Shown here one piece after another: positions 43,388 to 54,499 of a stretch of 64,000 nt of DNA (the first letter of the stretch is position 1; each line of letters starts with the position of its first letter). The position numbers and the translations under genes were made by a program. The stretch is from Nemania diffusa (lineage: Eukaryota; Ascomycota; Sordariomycetes; Xylariales; Xylariaceae): assembly GCA_038501195.1 (NCBI GenBank), contig JBBPUQ010000002.1:6277001-6341000 (forward strand), in the 5' to 3' direction. The notes beneath the pieces are model-generated. The model searched no databases, was not told the origin of the DNA, and saw nothing but the letters and a program-made list of their open reading frames with translations.

Positions 43388-45094
43388 GCTGCTAAACTTT
43401 GGTTCTTAATCAAGAAAATTCACACACAGCAACAACACTTATTGCGTTTTATATTTGGCGCGCAGACGACAGCTGACTCACGTACACTATACCGAGAAAG
43501 ACAATGGTTACTTTTATTACCGACTCCTATAAGCTTCCCCCGAAGCGGAGTGACGATGCATGTTCAGAGCAGGGTCCACAAAGTCCGGTTCTCGGGGACC
43601 GATAGCACCACCTTATCCGGTGAAGTCAATTTTAAACTCATAGGCTTGACTATCTAGCTGTTTATAAGCCGGCTAGCTTCTGACTCACGTGCTGTTAGGG
43701 CCCCGGGGTGTAGCGCGGGCTTGATAGGCACCTAGAAGTTAGGTACGTGGAAACCTTTCTTGTGGCTTTTAGACGAACCCGCTTGTCCCTCCTTGATGAC
43801 CGAAAGGGCGTAAAATCTGCATGGCGATGCGTCGTGCGTCCGATGTCGAGAGATCTCTTCGTTTGCTTACTATAATTCGCGAGGTCAGTTGAAGCAACTT
43901 GACAGAGACTCTTACATTCAATCCGATTTGGTTCGATTCAAAGTAGCCTGTCTAACTGGCACAGTGTGCATATGCACTCAATCGAGAACGCCAATGTAGA
44001 TAACTGCGATTGCAATTGCGAAGCTGAAAAATTAAGTATCGTCAACTGAGTATTGATACAGACAGACATGATTCGGCAACTCATTCTCTTTAGGTTTCAT
44101 ACCTTAGCGCATCTTTGACCTCGAAGCATTTTGATGTTACTATGTCGCAAGGGGGTATTAGTTAGGGTACGGGCGGGTGTCGGCACAAGCAAAGCTACAA
44201 TCATCAATCAACATAGGCTCTCGACATATACCTACCTCATGCTTAAGAATTCGTTCCGCCCCCCGTGATATATAGAGCATAGGCAGGCGACAGGAAATAT
44301 CAAAGTCCCACAGCCTGAAGTACCTACTTATAAGCCCGAAGATTGAGAACATGGAGTGATTCGTGGAAGAAGGAGAGTGTATGGGCTTGGCGTCTCGACA
44401 TCGTCGTTTGCTTACGTACCGGTAATTATGAATTATGGCGCCTCATTAGAGAGAGACATGCCTAGACTAGGACCCTCTGTCCAATTTAGGCGGCGCCCTA
44501 TAAAATCCGAATGGGGGAGACCGGGGAACCCTTGATCTACACAGCATGTACCCCATCGAGTTTAATCTGGGGGAAACGCGGCCCGGAACCAGCCTCCGCA
44601 CGCGTTTGCTCCCCCTCTGTCGCCTGGGCATGCGAGAAGGACGCCTTTGACATCACAAAACATATGATATGCAGAACGAGCCGTCCGAGCATTTGCCGAG
44701 AGGCGAGAGAGAGGGAGAAAGGCAGAGAGCCCTTTGGCTGTGACCGATCTCCATATATGACGGGGAATGCGGCTAAGAGGTCAGTCCCTCTCCGTGATTT
44801 GCTCCTCCGTAGGTTGCCAGATCCGGTTGATTCGCGGGGGCGCGTTGCCTTACGCCAAAGTAACCAAGGCGTGCTCTCTATGACGGCAGCATATTAGCTG
44901 TGGGCCATTTCCAAGCTTTCTCCAAGCTTTGGGGGCGCACGAAGGCAAACCAAAAAAGGCAATATGAAATTCAATATAAGATGAGAGCGCGAAAGGTATT
45001 TCACCTTATGGGCAATGCTTGTCGAGAGGCGCCGATACTGGAAAGATATAGTTCCCAACGACGTTCGCTCCCACTTTCTTGCACGGTTTGAACG
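43388..45094. other. Divergent intergenic region (PLP enzyme / GH3 gene)
   Basis: No gene is supported. It holds a CGG-N10-CCG element (43586-43601) near the PLP gene. Two possible CreA sites (SYGGRG) precede the beta-glucosidase: CTGGGG at 44567-44572 and GCGGGG at 44834-44839. These would fit carbon-catabolite repression of a cellulase-type gene, but such hexamers are common by chance. A 128-codon frame at 44511-44897 lacks family features. Confidence 0.5.
43586..43601. promoter_or_regulatory. CGG-N10-CCG element upstream of the PLP enzyme
   Basis: CGG at 43586-43588 and CCG at 43599-43601 with ten bases between, located 199 bp before the ATG at 43387. The left half-site reads CGGTTC, as in the elements at 11230 and 34164. 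The right half reads GGACCG. Candidate target of the local Zn2Cys6 regulator, by inference. Confidence 0.35.
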
Positions 45095-47469
45095 ATGAGG
45101 TTCCAGACTCTTGCTACGGCTCTGTCCGTGGCCTCGACGGCTACAGCAGCGTCTGCCGCTGATCCCGCGGCTTGGGAAGCAGCCTATACGAAAGCGAACG
45201 CGGCGCTCGCCAAGCTGTCAGCAAATGACAAAATCAACATCGTGACCGGCGTCGGCTGGAACAAGGGACCTTGCGTCGGTAACACGCCAGCCATCGGCTC
45301 GATCGGCTACCCGCAGCTCTGCATCCAAGACGGGCCCCTCGGCGTTCGCTATGGCAAGAGTGTCAGTGCGTTTACCCCAGGCATCCAGGCCGCCTCGACC
45401 TGGGACCGGACCCTGATCCGCGAACGAGGCAAGTTCATGGGCGAGGAGACCAGGGCATCCGGCATCCACGTCCTCCTAGGTCCCGTCGCTGGACCGCTGG
45501 GCAAGAACCCCGCCGGCGGCAGGAATTGGGAAGGCTTCGGGTCCGATCCGTATCTCCAGGGCATCGCCATGGCGGAGACCATTGAAGGCATGCAGGGCGT
45601 CGGCATCCAGGCGAACGCGAAGCATTTTATCCTCAACGAGCAGGAGCTCAACCGCGAGACCATCAGCTCTACCGTCGACGACCGCACGATGCACGAGCTG
45701 TATCTGTGGCCGTTTGCCGACGCCGTCCACGCCAACGTGGCTTCGGTCATGTGCTCGTACAACAAGATCAACGTAAATAACTCCTCTCTTCCCCTCCCCC
45801 TCTTTCTCTCTTCCCACCCAGCGACTGGCTAACTTACTGCCCTTCTCCAGGGAACCTGGGCGTGCGAGAACGACGGCATCATGAACAAGCTCCTCAAGCA
45901 GGAGCTCGGGTTCCAGGGCTACGTGATGACGGACTGGAACGCGCAGCACAGCACGCAGCAGGCGGCGATCACGGGCCTGGACATGACGATGCCGGGCTCC
46001 GACTACAACGGCGGCACGGTGCTCTGGGGCGCCAAGCTCTCGCAGGCCGTGAGCAGCGGGCAGGTGCCGCAGGCGCGCGTCGACGACATGGTGCGCCGCG
46101 TCCTCGCGTCGTGGTACCTCGTCGGCCAGGACAAGGCCGGCTACCCCGGCGTCAACCTCGCCGCCAACGTGCAGGGCACCCACAAGACCAACATCCGCGC
46201 CGTCGCGCGCGACGGCATCGTGCTGCTCAAGAACGACGACGGCGCCCTGCCCCTCAAGAAGCCCGCCAAGATCGGGCTCGTGGGCTCGGCGGCCGTCGTC
46301 GGCCAGCATGGCCAGAATACCTGCGCGGACCGCGGCTGCAATAGTGGTGCCCTCGGCATGGGCTGGGGCTCCGGCACGGCTGACTATCCCTACTTCAGCG
46401 CGCCGGCGGACGCCATCAAGACGCGCGCCCAGACCGACGGCACCCAGGTCACCGTGTCATCAACGGACAGCACAGCAGGCGTCAGCGGCGCGGTCAACGG
46501 CGCCGACGTCGCCATCGTGTTCATCACCTCAGACGCAGGCGAGGGCTATATCACAGTCGAGGGCGTCAAGGGCGACAGAAACAACCTCGACCCGTGGCAC
46601 GGCGGCAACGACCTCGTGAAAGCGGTCGCGGCCATCAACAAGAACGTCGTCGTCGTCGTGCACTCGGTCGGCCCCATCATCCTCGAGACCATCCTGGCGC
46701 AGCCCAACGTCAAGGCCATCGTCTGGGCGGGCCTGCCGTCGCAGGAAAACGGCAACGCGCTCGTCGACGTGTTGTACGGCGACACCGCGCCCTCGGGCAA
46801 GCTGCCCTACACCATCGCCAAGGCGGCCGGCGACTACGGGACCACCATCTCGGCCAGCGACGACCGCTTCTCCGAGGGCCTGTTCATCGACTACCGCCAC
46901 TTCGACAAGTCCAACATCGCGCCCCGGTACGAGTTTGGCTTCGGCTTGTGTAAGTGCCCCCTTCTCTCGCTCGTTCTGACGCGAATATGATTAGTTCAGC
47001 GCATTTCGTTATAAACAAGCTACTGTCCTGTTTTGTTACTGACATGATAATCGCGTGACTAGCCTACACGAACTTCACTTACTCGGACATCGCCGTCGAG
47101 GGCGCGCCCACCTCGGGCCCAGCTACAGGCAATGTGATCCCCGGCGGCCGCGCCGACCTCTGGGACGCCGTCGCGACCGTGTCCGTCACCGTCGCCAACT
47201 CGGGCGCCGTTAAGGGCGCCGAGGTGGCGCAGCTGTACGTGGGCTTCCCTGCGTCGGCCAACACGCCGCCGAAGCAGCTGCGTGGCTTCGAGAAGACGCT
47301 ACTCGATGCCGGCGCCGAGGCCAGCGTTGAGTTTAAGCTGCTGCGACGCGACCTCAGTGTCTGGGACGCGACGAGGCAGAACTGGGTCGTCCCTACCGGC
47401 GAGTTCACGCTGTACGTAGGCTCGAGCAGTCGGGATGTTAGGCAGACGGGTAAGCTCACAGTAGCATGA
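45095..47469 (+). CDS. Secreted GH3 beta-glucosidase
   Basis: Glycoside hydrolase family 3 enzyme that releases glucose from cellobiose and other beta-glucosides outside the cell. Three exons: 45095-45772, 45851-46949 and 47063-47469 (727 aa). The signal peptide is MRFQTLATALSVASTATAAS. The N-terminal TIM barrel contains the substrate-binding stretch GPVAGPLGKNPAGGRNWEGF and the KHF/NEQE motif. The catalytic nucleophile is D254 in YVMTDWNAQHS. The alpha/beta sandwich (VLLKNDDGALPL) and a C-terminal fibronectin III-like domain follow. The exon 2/3 junction reconstructs FGFGLSYTNFTYSD, the usual GLSYT motif. Codons are strongly GC3-biased, unlike the AT-richer PKS-region genes. Possible CreA sites lie upstream. 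It is a plant-polysaccharide enzyme, not part of the cluster. Confidence 0.95.
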
Positions 47470-47913
47470 GGGGGGCGGTAAGTCTACCGCAGGTGAAAGA
47501 GTCTATGCGACGCAACGCGCCTTTTTAACCTACATGTACATGGTGGGTATGAACATTGAATATCCCGAGCAGCAAAAAATTGTGTATATCATCTCTATTA
47601 CTATTATTTTACACTGAATGTGTATTGCCTGGATTTAATCCCGGAACTACCGTGATCACCTAAGGCGAAGCGTAGCCACGTTCACCGCTAATGCTTGTGC
47701 CATGCCATTTCTATGCCTTGGGTATTTCCTCTCCGAGACATGTATCGGATCGAAAACTAAACCAACATATCTCCAGAATCATCCAGGCGCTAATAGCCTC
47801 AATATCCATACACAACTATGAGCTAGCATCAGGTCTTGCTAGCCCTCACCTCGCCAGCAAAGGTATTTCAGCCTCTCACCAAACGTCAGATACCTCAATC
47901 CATATCGTAGGGC
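47470..47913. other. Convergent 3' intergenic region
   Basis: Sequence between the GH3 stop and the stop of the opposite-strand repeat protein. It contains AT-rich 3' UTR-like sequence around 47570-47640. No gene is seen. Confidence 0.5.
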
Positions 47914-49520
47914 CTAAGACCAGCCACTAGAAGAAGTAGCAGCAGCAGCAGCAGCAGCAGTAGCAGTACCCTGGATGTCCCCCGGCTTGCGCAAATTCTT
48001 AAGGTGAACAGATACCTTGATCGCCGCCCCATCCACACGGCGGGCCTCCAACTTAAGGCAGGAGGACGAGACCATCTTATGCCTACCCCAGAACACGTAG
48101 ACAGGCTCGGGGTTGTCTCTAAGGAGGAAGCTTCCCTGGTCGTTGAGGTAAGTCGGAGGGCCTGCGATGCGAGGTGGTCGGGGTCGCTCTGGGTCCTCGG
48201 ACTTGATCACGAAGAGCGAGTCTTCGCCTTCGCTATGGCGGTTGATGGGTTGCTGGCTACTGTTCAGGGGACTAGCGTACCGAGTACCGCCATACTGAGG
48301 GCTAGAGTACTGAGGGCTAGAGTACTGGGGGCTAGAGTACTGGGGGCCAGCATGTTGGGTGCTGGTATATTGGCTACCAGGATACTGGGTACCAGAATAC
48401 TGGTTATCGGCACTACGGCTCCCGACGTACTGGCTACCGCTGCCCTGGTCGAGAACCCTAGGAATCTGCATGAAATCGGGACGAGCAACAAGATCGCGGA
48501 GCACGGTGACAGCCCGCTCGGTTCTCTGCGGCTTAACCTCATTCCCCTCGCCGTCCGTGGGGCGAAGCTGCGCGAACGCCTCCGGGTGCTCGAGCACCAT
48601 CATGTGGAGGGCATCGAGCGTAGCGTCCTGCAGAGTGGTGAAAACGCGCATGTCCGCCAGGTCGCCGTCGACGAGACGCGTGACGACGAAGACGACGCCC
48701 TCCGAGTGCGGCTTGCTCTCCCATTTGCTTTTGTTCTGCTTCAGCGCGAGGACGAGGTCCTCCGGGAAGTGGAGCTGGTCGAGGGGTGTGCTTTTGTACG
48801 CAATGTGATAGTTGGGCTGGATAGGGGGTGGATTAACACTACTATTAGCAGAGGTGCTGTAGGTATTGGGAGCAGGTTGAGTGGCACTCTGGCTCTGCAT
48901 GATGGGCACGAGAAATTCGCGAGGGGGGTTGCGAGCATTGGCCTGAGCTGCTTCTCTGGCAGCAGCTTCGGCGGCGGCGGCAGCTTCAGCTTCTATGAAC
49001 ATTGTTAGTACACGATATCAATAAGTCAGTGGTAGATATCTGTCCAGACAGACAGACAGACCTTTTCTCTGTTTGTAGGCTCGCATGCCAATATTCTGTG
49101 GGGTGGTCACGCCCTTGATAAGACGATCCCGAAGACTGACGTGTCGCCGGTGAATCTCGACGGGCTGGGGTTCGGGCATCTTGATCTTCTTCTCTTTGAC
49201 GTATTGAATATCGTCGTCGTCGTCATCGTCAAGTTGAGACGGAGCACGTTTAATTGCGCGTGGTGGTCCACCTTGTCCATGGACAGAACTGACACCGCGA
49301 CCGCGACCACGACCGCGACCGCCGCCACGATAGGGAGCTGTAGGGCTTTGGGTCATAGGATTCGCGCTGCCTTCAACCTCAGTTTGGCCGAGAACAGCTG
49401 CCCCTAATGTACATGTTAGGTTAGGTGTGATCCAAGGTAGATGTCTTGCCAGTCAGTGGCATCAAAGGTCTTACTATTCTGGGGCGCACGAGCTGTCTCG
49501 TTACTATTCATAGGGTCCAT
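47914..49520 (-). CDS. Uncharacterised low-complexity protein with pentapeptide repeats
   Basis: I do not recognise a named family. Three exons are inferred: 49520-49475, 49403-49062 and 48992-47914 (488 aa). Introns have GTAAGA and GTCTGT donors, the second with a strong TACTAAC branch. The N terminus is basic and Gly/Arg-rich (RGGGRGRGRGRG, RGG-like, often RNA-binding) followed by a run of seven Asp. A conserved-looking globular segment lies near residues 195-300 (DQLHFPEDLVLALKQNK, TRLVDGDLADMRVFTTLQDA). Next come QY/SSPQ-type pentapeptide repeats. A second ordered segment near the C terminus (PVYVFWGRHKMVSSSCLKLE) precedes a poly-Ala tail. Repeat tracts vary easily in length. A nuclear or RNA-related role would be guesswork. 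The short first exon (15 codons) is the least certain part. Confidence 0.7.
48301..48405. repeat. 15-bp coding minisatellite, about seven units
   Basis: Seven consecutive 15-base units with consensus near GCTAGAGTACTGGGG; the first three are almost identical and later ones degenerate. On the minus strand they encode the (Q)YSSP-type pentapeptides of the uncharacterised protein. The unit length keeps frame, so copy-number change would be tolerated. Confidence 0.8.
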
Positions 49521-52080
49521 GACGTCAATGCAGAAGGGTAAAGTCAAGAATCTGACAGATAGGATCTAGTCTCTGGTAAAGAGGGCAGAGGGAAGGTCGA
49601 GTGAAACGAGTTGGGAGAGTCTGGGTTGTTCCGTTGCTGGATGGGAAGATGGTGGAGAAAAGCGGTTATGAAGGGACAATTGCTAGATAATGTTGAAGAA
49701 GGAATATAATCTTCCTCTAAACTAGACTTAGGGGGTTCTGAGTAGGTAGCTGGTGAATGAGTAGTGCAAATGTGTGCGGTGGCTGGAGAGGGAAGAAGGG
49801 GAACAGGGGAAAGAGAGGTGTATTTATGCTGTTTATCGACGCGAATGGGGGCAGGAGTCCTCATATAGCCATTGCAAGTGTGCGGCTGGGTACCGCTCTG
49901 CCGCCGGTGTACAGTACGTAGGGAATGAATGCAAGCACAAGTCCCCACGAGCAACGAGAGAGCGTAGGTATGTTCCATAACTTTCTCTGTCCATCTTAGC
50001 AAGTTCTGTATAAACAGCCCTATTAAATATACGCACGATCCACTACTCACTGCCAACAAGACAGATAAAAGAGGAAAACATAGTAACTCTCGAGGTACAT
50101 TGCCTCTCACCAAGTTGTAGTTGTTAGAACTAGTTCGCGAAGTTACGTCTCAAGTAGCGCCCATCTCTGCGTGTAAAGACCATTGGCTGTTGCACGGTTT
50201 CGTTCAAAGTTTGGCACATCTCAAAATATCCTCTGTAGATACTATTACTTGTTGTAAACTCTGGCTAATTGTTCTCCTGCTACAGTATTATTTATTATAG
50301 TTGGACTTGCTTGTTCTGCTACTGTAGTGCATGAGTTCTAATCTGTAAGTTCACCCAGAGGCCGACCAGAAATATGCGTATATATATCTAACGCCCCTAG
50401 AAACTGAAAATAATAAATAAATAAATATTCTAAAAGAGAACTAAGTATTGAAACGGGTCGAGTTATACACTCTACCACACCCTAGAGGCTTAACTATGGC
50501 CACAAGTATATTTCGGCAGCTTAGAATCCTGCAGTAAATTGTAGTTAATAGGCTTTAAAGGAAGTTCTTGAGAGGCAGAAGAAGGATGGGCTAACCGATG
50601 AATACACATAAAGAGAACAGCTGCTGTAAAGAACTCCGAGAAAAAGTACCAGGCAACCGTGCTAGATTAAAAGGCTACCACATACTAAGTACTTTACCCT
50701 GAACTCCACGGTAGGATTGAATACCAGTAGGAGGCGAGTGTTGTAGTACATTTGGGAAGTTTTTAATACAATATTGTTTAATTATCTTGTAACTATGTAC
50801 TTACTATAAGATACTTGAGGCAGGTACCAAGTATAGCAATAATATCTATGCGACATACAAACTTATCTGGACCTTTTTATTACCCTGCTTTTTCTCGAGT
50901 AGAATCTTAGACTACAATTAGTCTGACAAAGGCCTGTGTTATTACAAAAAGGTGGCTGGTGCGTATGTAGGTTTAAGCTTGGTATTAGTTAGGTTTATAA
51001 CCACTCTATCAAAGAGTGAATAGTAGTCATTCTGAAGGTCAAACCATATCGGTAGCCTACGAGTGATAGGAAAAGCTTTAGGCGGAAGTGACATAAGTTT
51101 TAAGCAATCATTATTGCCAACCTAGGGAGAGTAGGAGGGCGCTAGGAAGAGGGAAAGGGGAGGAAGGAGGAGAGAAATCCATCAGTGTACTAGATACATT
51201 GATCTTAACTAACTCGTTTTATCCTGTGCGTAATTCTACTTGTAACCTAGGTACCGAAGCTTACCATAATGCAAGTACTCGACGTCTGAGCCAAATCTCT
51301 AGACACAACATAAGTACCTGTACTTACGAGCCCTCATGCTAAACTTTTGAAAACCATTCTGTAACGCTCTATGACAGCAGTAGTGTTACATAGTTTCATC
51401 TTTACCTTAGCAAACTACCTAGGTGGCTATTGAAGCATGAGTTAGCCAGTACCCGAAGCTACGGCGAACGGGACGCTCGCAAGGTCACGACACTCCAAGT
51501 CTTGCTGATCCCCGGGTGCTATTTTGCACAGCGCGAGTGTCGATGGGGCAATCAAAGTGACAGCACTTTCTTGGAAGCGCGGAAATAAAACAAACAAAGG
51601 CCTTGAACCTAACAAAGTACAAGCTGCGATGCCCCAACGCTCAAGGAAGGCAATGCATCTTCAAACTCGATATTGGATATACAGAGATACATAAGTCCTC
51701 CGCAACTAATTCGCCTTTCATCAACATTGCCCGATCACAAGTCCTCAGATAACTGGCATTTTAATTCATCGAAGACAGCCCATGAGATAAGAACAAACAT
51801 GCTAATAAATCTATGATTGTCACACGTAATTTCAAACTTGCGACTGAAAACTGAACGAAGAATTTATTTGGTTGTAAGGTGGGAACCGTTACTTCAATAT
51901 CTACCCGTGATCCGGATTGTTATTTTAGAATGCCTTGGTCCCCCCGAGATCGCCTCCCAGCAACAGCAGGGTATAATCTCATTTCACGCCATATCCATAT
52001 CCCAGTCCTGAACGCCGTTATCCTATCATAACACATATTTCGGCATCCGTTATGCACGAATCATTACTCGGAGCCCGGGC
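49521..52080. other. Long AT-rich intergenic region
   Basis: About 2.5 kb without a supported gene. A 189-codon frame at 50113-49544 has no family features and is composed of biased, short-repeat sequence; it is more likely 5' leader or promoter. The section 50150-51450 is very AT-rich with stops in all frames, and could be ageing repeat sequence, but no transposon motif is identifiable. TAGGTACC occurs at 51248-51255. A purine-rich tract lies near 51125-51178. Confidence 0.5.
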
Positions 52081-52926
52081 TTAATAATGCCCGCTATGCC
52101 CATGGTGTCCATGATGCCCATGGTGCCCATGGTGTTCGTGATGGCCGTGATGGCCGTGGTGCCCATGATGACTAGGCCCCGGCCCACCACCACCGTAATA
52201 ACTCCCCCCATCATGCGAAGACCCACGCCTCCCCCCCAAGAACCCCGCGGCACCCCCGAGCAATCCGCCGCTACTACCCCCATGCCCACCACCATATCCG
52301 TAGGGGCTCCCCTGATGACTGGGCTGTCCGTGATGGCCAGAATGCCCGTGCTGCTTGCCGTGACGCCCCTCGAGCTTATTCTCGATGACGTTCGCCGCAA
52401 CAGCGCCCACGGCGCTGCCCAGCAGCGTGCCGAACTTCCCCTTGCCGAGTTTGTGCCCTATAAACCCGCCGGCGCCGCCTCCCAACAAGGTCGCGCCGAG
52501 ACCTCGTTCCCCATCTGCCTCGCCGCCATTAGGATCGCGATCGTGCGCGGCAGTAGTAGAGTACGGGTCGGCGGAGTGCGGGCGCGGCAGCGGCGATGCT
52601 GAGCCTGAATGGGGCTGCTGGTACGGCGCGCCGTCGGAGGGGTAGGGCGAGCCGCCGGCATCGGAGTGCGCGGAGCCGGGACGCGCGTACTGGGGCTGCT
52701 GGGGGTAGGGCGCGAGATAGCCCTGCGACTGGGCGGGGGCGTAGCTTGGCTGGTTCGGGTACGGGGACTGGGAGTGCGAGGGGGCGCCGTAGGCTGGTGG
52801 TTGGGGGTAGGGCGAGTGCTGAGATGGCGGCTGGGCGTATTGCGGCTGTGAAGGATATGGCGACTGGCTCTGCTGTGGCGCGTAGCCGCCGCCGCCACTC
52901 GTTCCGTAGTAATCCGACGCGGACAT
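52081..52926 (-). CDS. Glycine-zipper protein with Pro/Gln/Tyr-rich N terminus and His-rich tail
   Basis: Single-exon protein of 281 aa starting MSASDYYG; the frame extends 12 codons upstream to another start at 52962, but the 52926 ATG gives a better N terminus. Residues 1-130 are a disordered Q/P/Y/S-rich region (SQSPYPSQPQYAQP-like repeats). A glycine-zipper 2TM-type segment follows (LGATLLGGGAGGFIGHKLGK, then GTLLGSAVGAVAANVIE), about residues 150-192. The C terminus is Gly/His-rich and ends in tandem HHG triplets (about 28 residues). Such fungal proteins are common and uncharacterised. Glycine zippers can insert in or associate with membranes, and the His tail could bind metals; both are inference. 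Confidence 0.82.
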   Translation of the reverse strand: MSASDYYGTSGGGGYAPQQSQSPYPSQPQYAQPPSQHSPYPQPPAYGAPSHSQSPYPNQPSYAPAQSQGYLAPYPQQPQYARPGSAHSDAGGSPYPSDGAPYQQPHSGSASPLPRPHSADPYSTTAAHDRDPNGGEADGERGLGATLLGGGAGGFIGHKLGKGKFGTLLGSAVGAVAANVIENKLEGRHGKQHGHSGHHGQPSHQGSPYGYGGGHGGSSGGLLGGAAGFLGGRRGSSHDGGSYYGGGGPGPSHHGHHGHHGHHEHHGHHGHHGHHGHSGHY

Positions 52927-54499
52927 GATGATTTTAATCAATCGAACAGATACTCGAGACAAATAGCTAGGTCTACTCTGTAGCTATGCGTGGTCTAGGT
53001 ATGCGCAGTCTAGGCTGGCGCGGCTGAAAATAGCTCGACAAAGATACGAAGGAAGAATGATAAAAGGTTTCTAGCAGGTTAAAGGAGGATCGGGAGTCTC
53101 GCTAGTTAAATCGGAAAGTATAGACGAAGGAAGAGATTTATCGTTTAGTGATGTAGCAAACCGACTTTAGGGAGTGTAGGTTACGAGCCAAACAAAAGTG
53201 TCAAGTGGGAATAAGATATAAATCAAGGAAAAGCGAGAAAGAGGAAAAGCAGGTTTTAAAACAACGCAAGTACAGTCAACCTACATACTAATAAGCGCTT
53301 TACGACTCGTATGGTTCGTACGCAGATGCGAGGCGCAGAAGGATGAGAGCCCGCTACCTAGGCACACTACAGAGTAGTACCCATGCGTAGGTAGATATGG
53401 AGATATCCACGGGCATACACACTTGTAGATACGTTGTTGTCGGGAAGTACAAGGTTGGGAGGGGCAATGCTGAGGACGGACTTGTCAGATCATGGGGCGT
53501 GTGGCGATGATCCAAAGCGAATCATCTGATTGGAAGATCAAACGCGTTCCCCATACCTTATGTAGGTACAGCCTGCACAGAAAGGTACCTACAGTAGTAC
53601 ACTACCTACCTTAGGTACCTAACCAGATGGTCATAGGGCTTCAGCTGTGGCGCAGCGAAGGCTGCGTACTTGCCTTAGTCTGTTCGCCAAAGCCGAAGAC
53701 GGGTACACACGGTACGTAAGCAACGGCTTACGTACATTGTGTAGTAGGTACTATGCGTAACTAAGTACGATGCATCATATGGAGTTTCACTTCTCTTTTT
53801 TCCCTTCATATCCCTCGAGTCATTATGGGAGCACTGTAGGCAGGTACTAATATATATATATATATTCCTAGATAGCCTGAGGCAACAAACAATGCATTGT
53901 CCCTCTCCAGGTCTTATCAACTACCTACCGCAAGCTAACACGGTAGTTAAGTAGCATCATGTTAGGTAGAAAACACAGCTCTTTGCACTGTGAATTCGCA
54001 CTTCAACCAAAAGACGTCCAAATCTGATTATCTCCTTGTGTATGCCCATGCGAGATCAGATCTCTCTGCCTGCCGCAAGCAGGTCGCTTCGAGTGGCATC
54101 ATGTGTGACCTACTTATGACTTATGCATCTCAATTTACATCTGCCGTTTCATGATGCTCGTAAATCCCCTGTAAATGCGCCCAAATGCTCCGGAAGAACC
54201 AACCACCGCCGCCGCTGCCGCCGCCGCCATCCGCTCACTACCTATGCGAAACTCGTGTGTCTGAAAAGCCCGTTTGCATGCTCCATAATCATTAAAAAGA
54301 AGACAGGATGTGAGAAAAAAATGCAGTGGCCGTCATCATGTGGACCCTTGACCTTGAATCGATGCATTGTAACCTACTACCGGGAAGTAATATGCTCGCT
54401 GTTCCAAAAAAGAAAATAGAAGAGAATAAAAAAGAACCACGGAATCCGGCCCCATTTCCCTCGGGCTAGTTAGTATGATAGCTGAGAGGCACCATGATA
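52927..54499. other. Intergenic region with short repeats
   Basis: No gene is supported. It holds GGTACCTA words at 53584-53591 and 53614-53621, the latter within the 12-bp palindrome TTAGGTACCTAA (53611-53622). An AT dinucleotide run lies at 53850-53865. Downstream of 54120 there is a short CCGCCGCCG-rich tract (near 54209-54232). Confidence 0.5.
53850..53865. repeat. AT dinucleotide microsatellite
   Basis: Eight uninterrupted AT units in an intergenic setting. Confidence 0.85.

Noticed and set aside
44511..44897. 128-codon plus-strand frame upstream of the GH3 gene
   Set aside because: No recognisable domain, no supporting splice pattern, and composition unlike nearby genes.
45476..46953. 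Long open frames on both strands overlapping the GH3 gene
   Set aside because: They are by-products of strong GC3 bias in the beta-glucosidase exons.
48301..48405. Regular repeats considered as a CRISPR-like or intergenic satellite array
   Set aside because: They lie in frame inside a coding exon and have no unique spacers; they encode pentapeptide repeats.
49544..50113. 189-codon minus-strand open frame
   Set aside because: No family motif and biased composition; it lies just upstream of the repeat-protein gene and is more likely promoter or leader sequence.
50150..51450. Possible degenerate (RIP-affected) transposon
   Set aside because: The stretch is AT-rich, but no terminal repeats, target duplications or transposase/RT motifs could be seen; not claimed without a repeat-library search.
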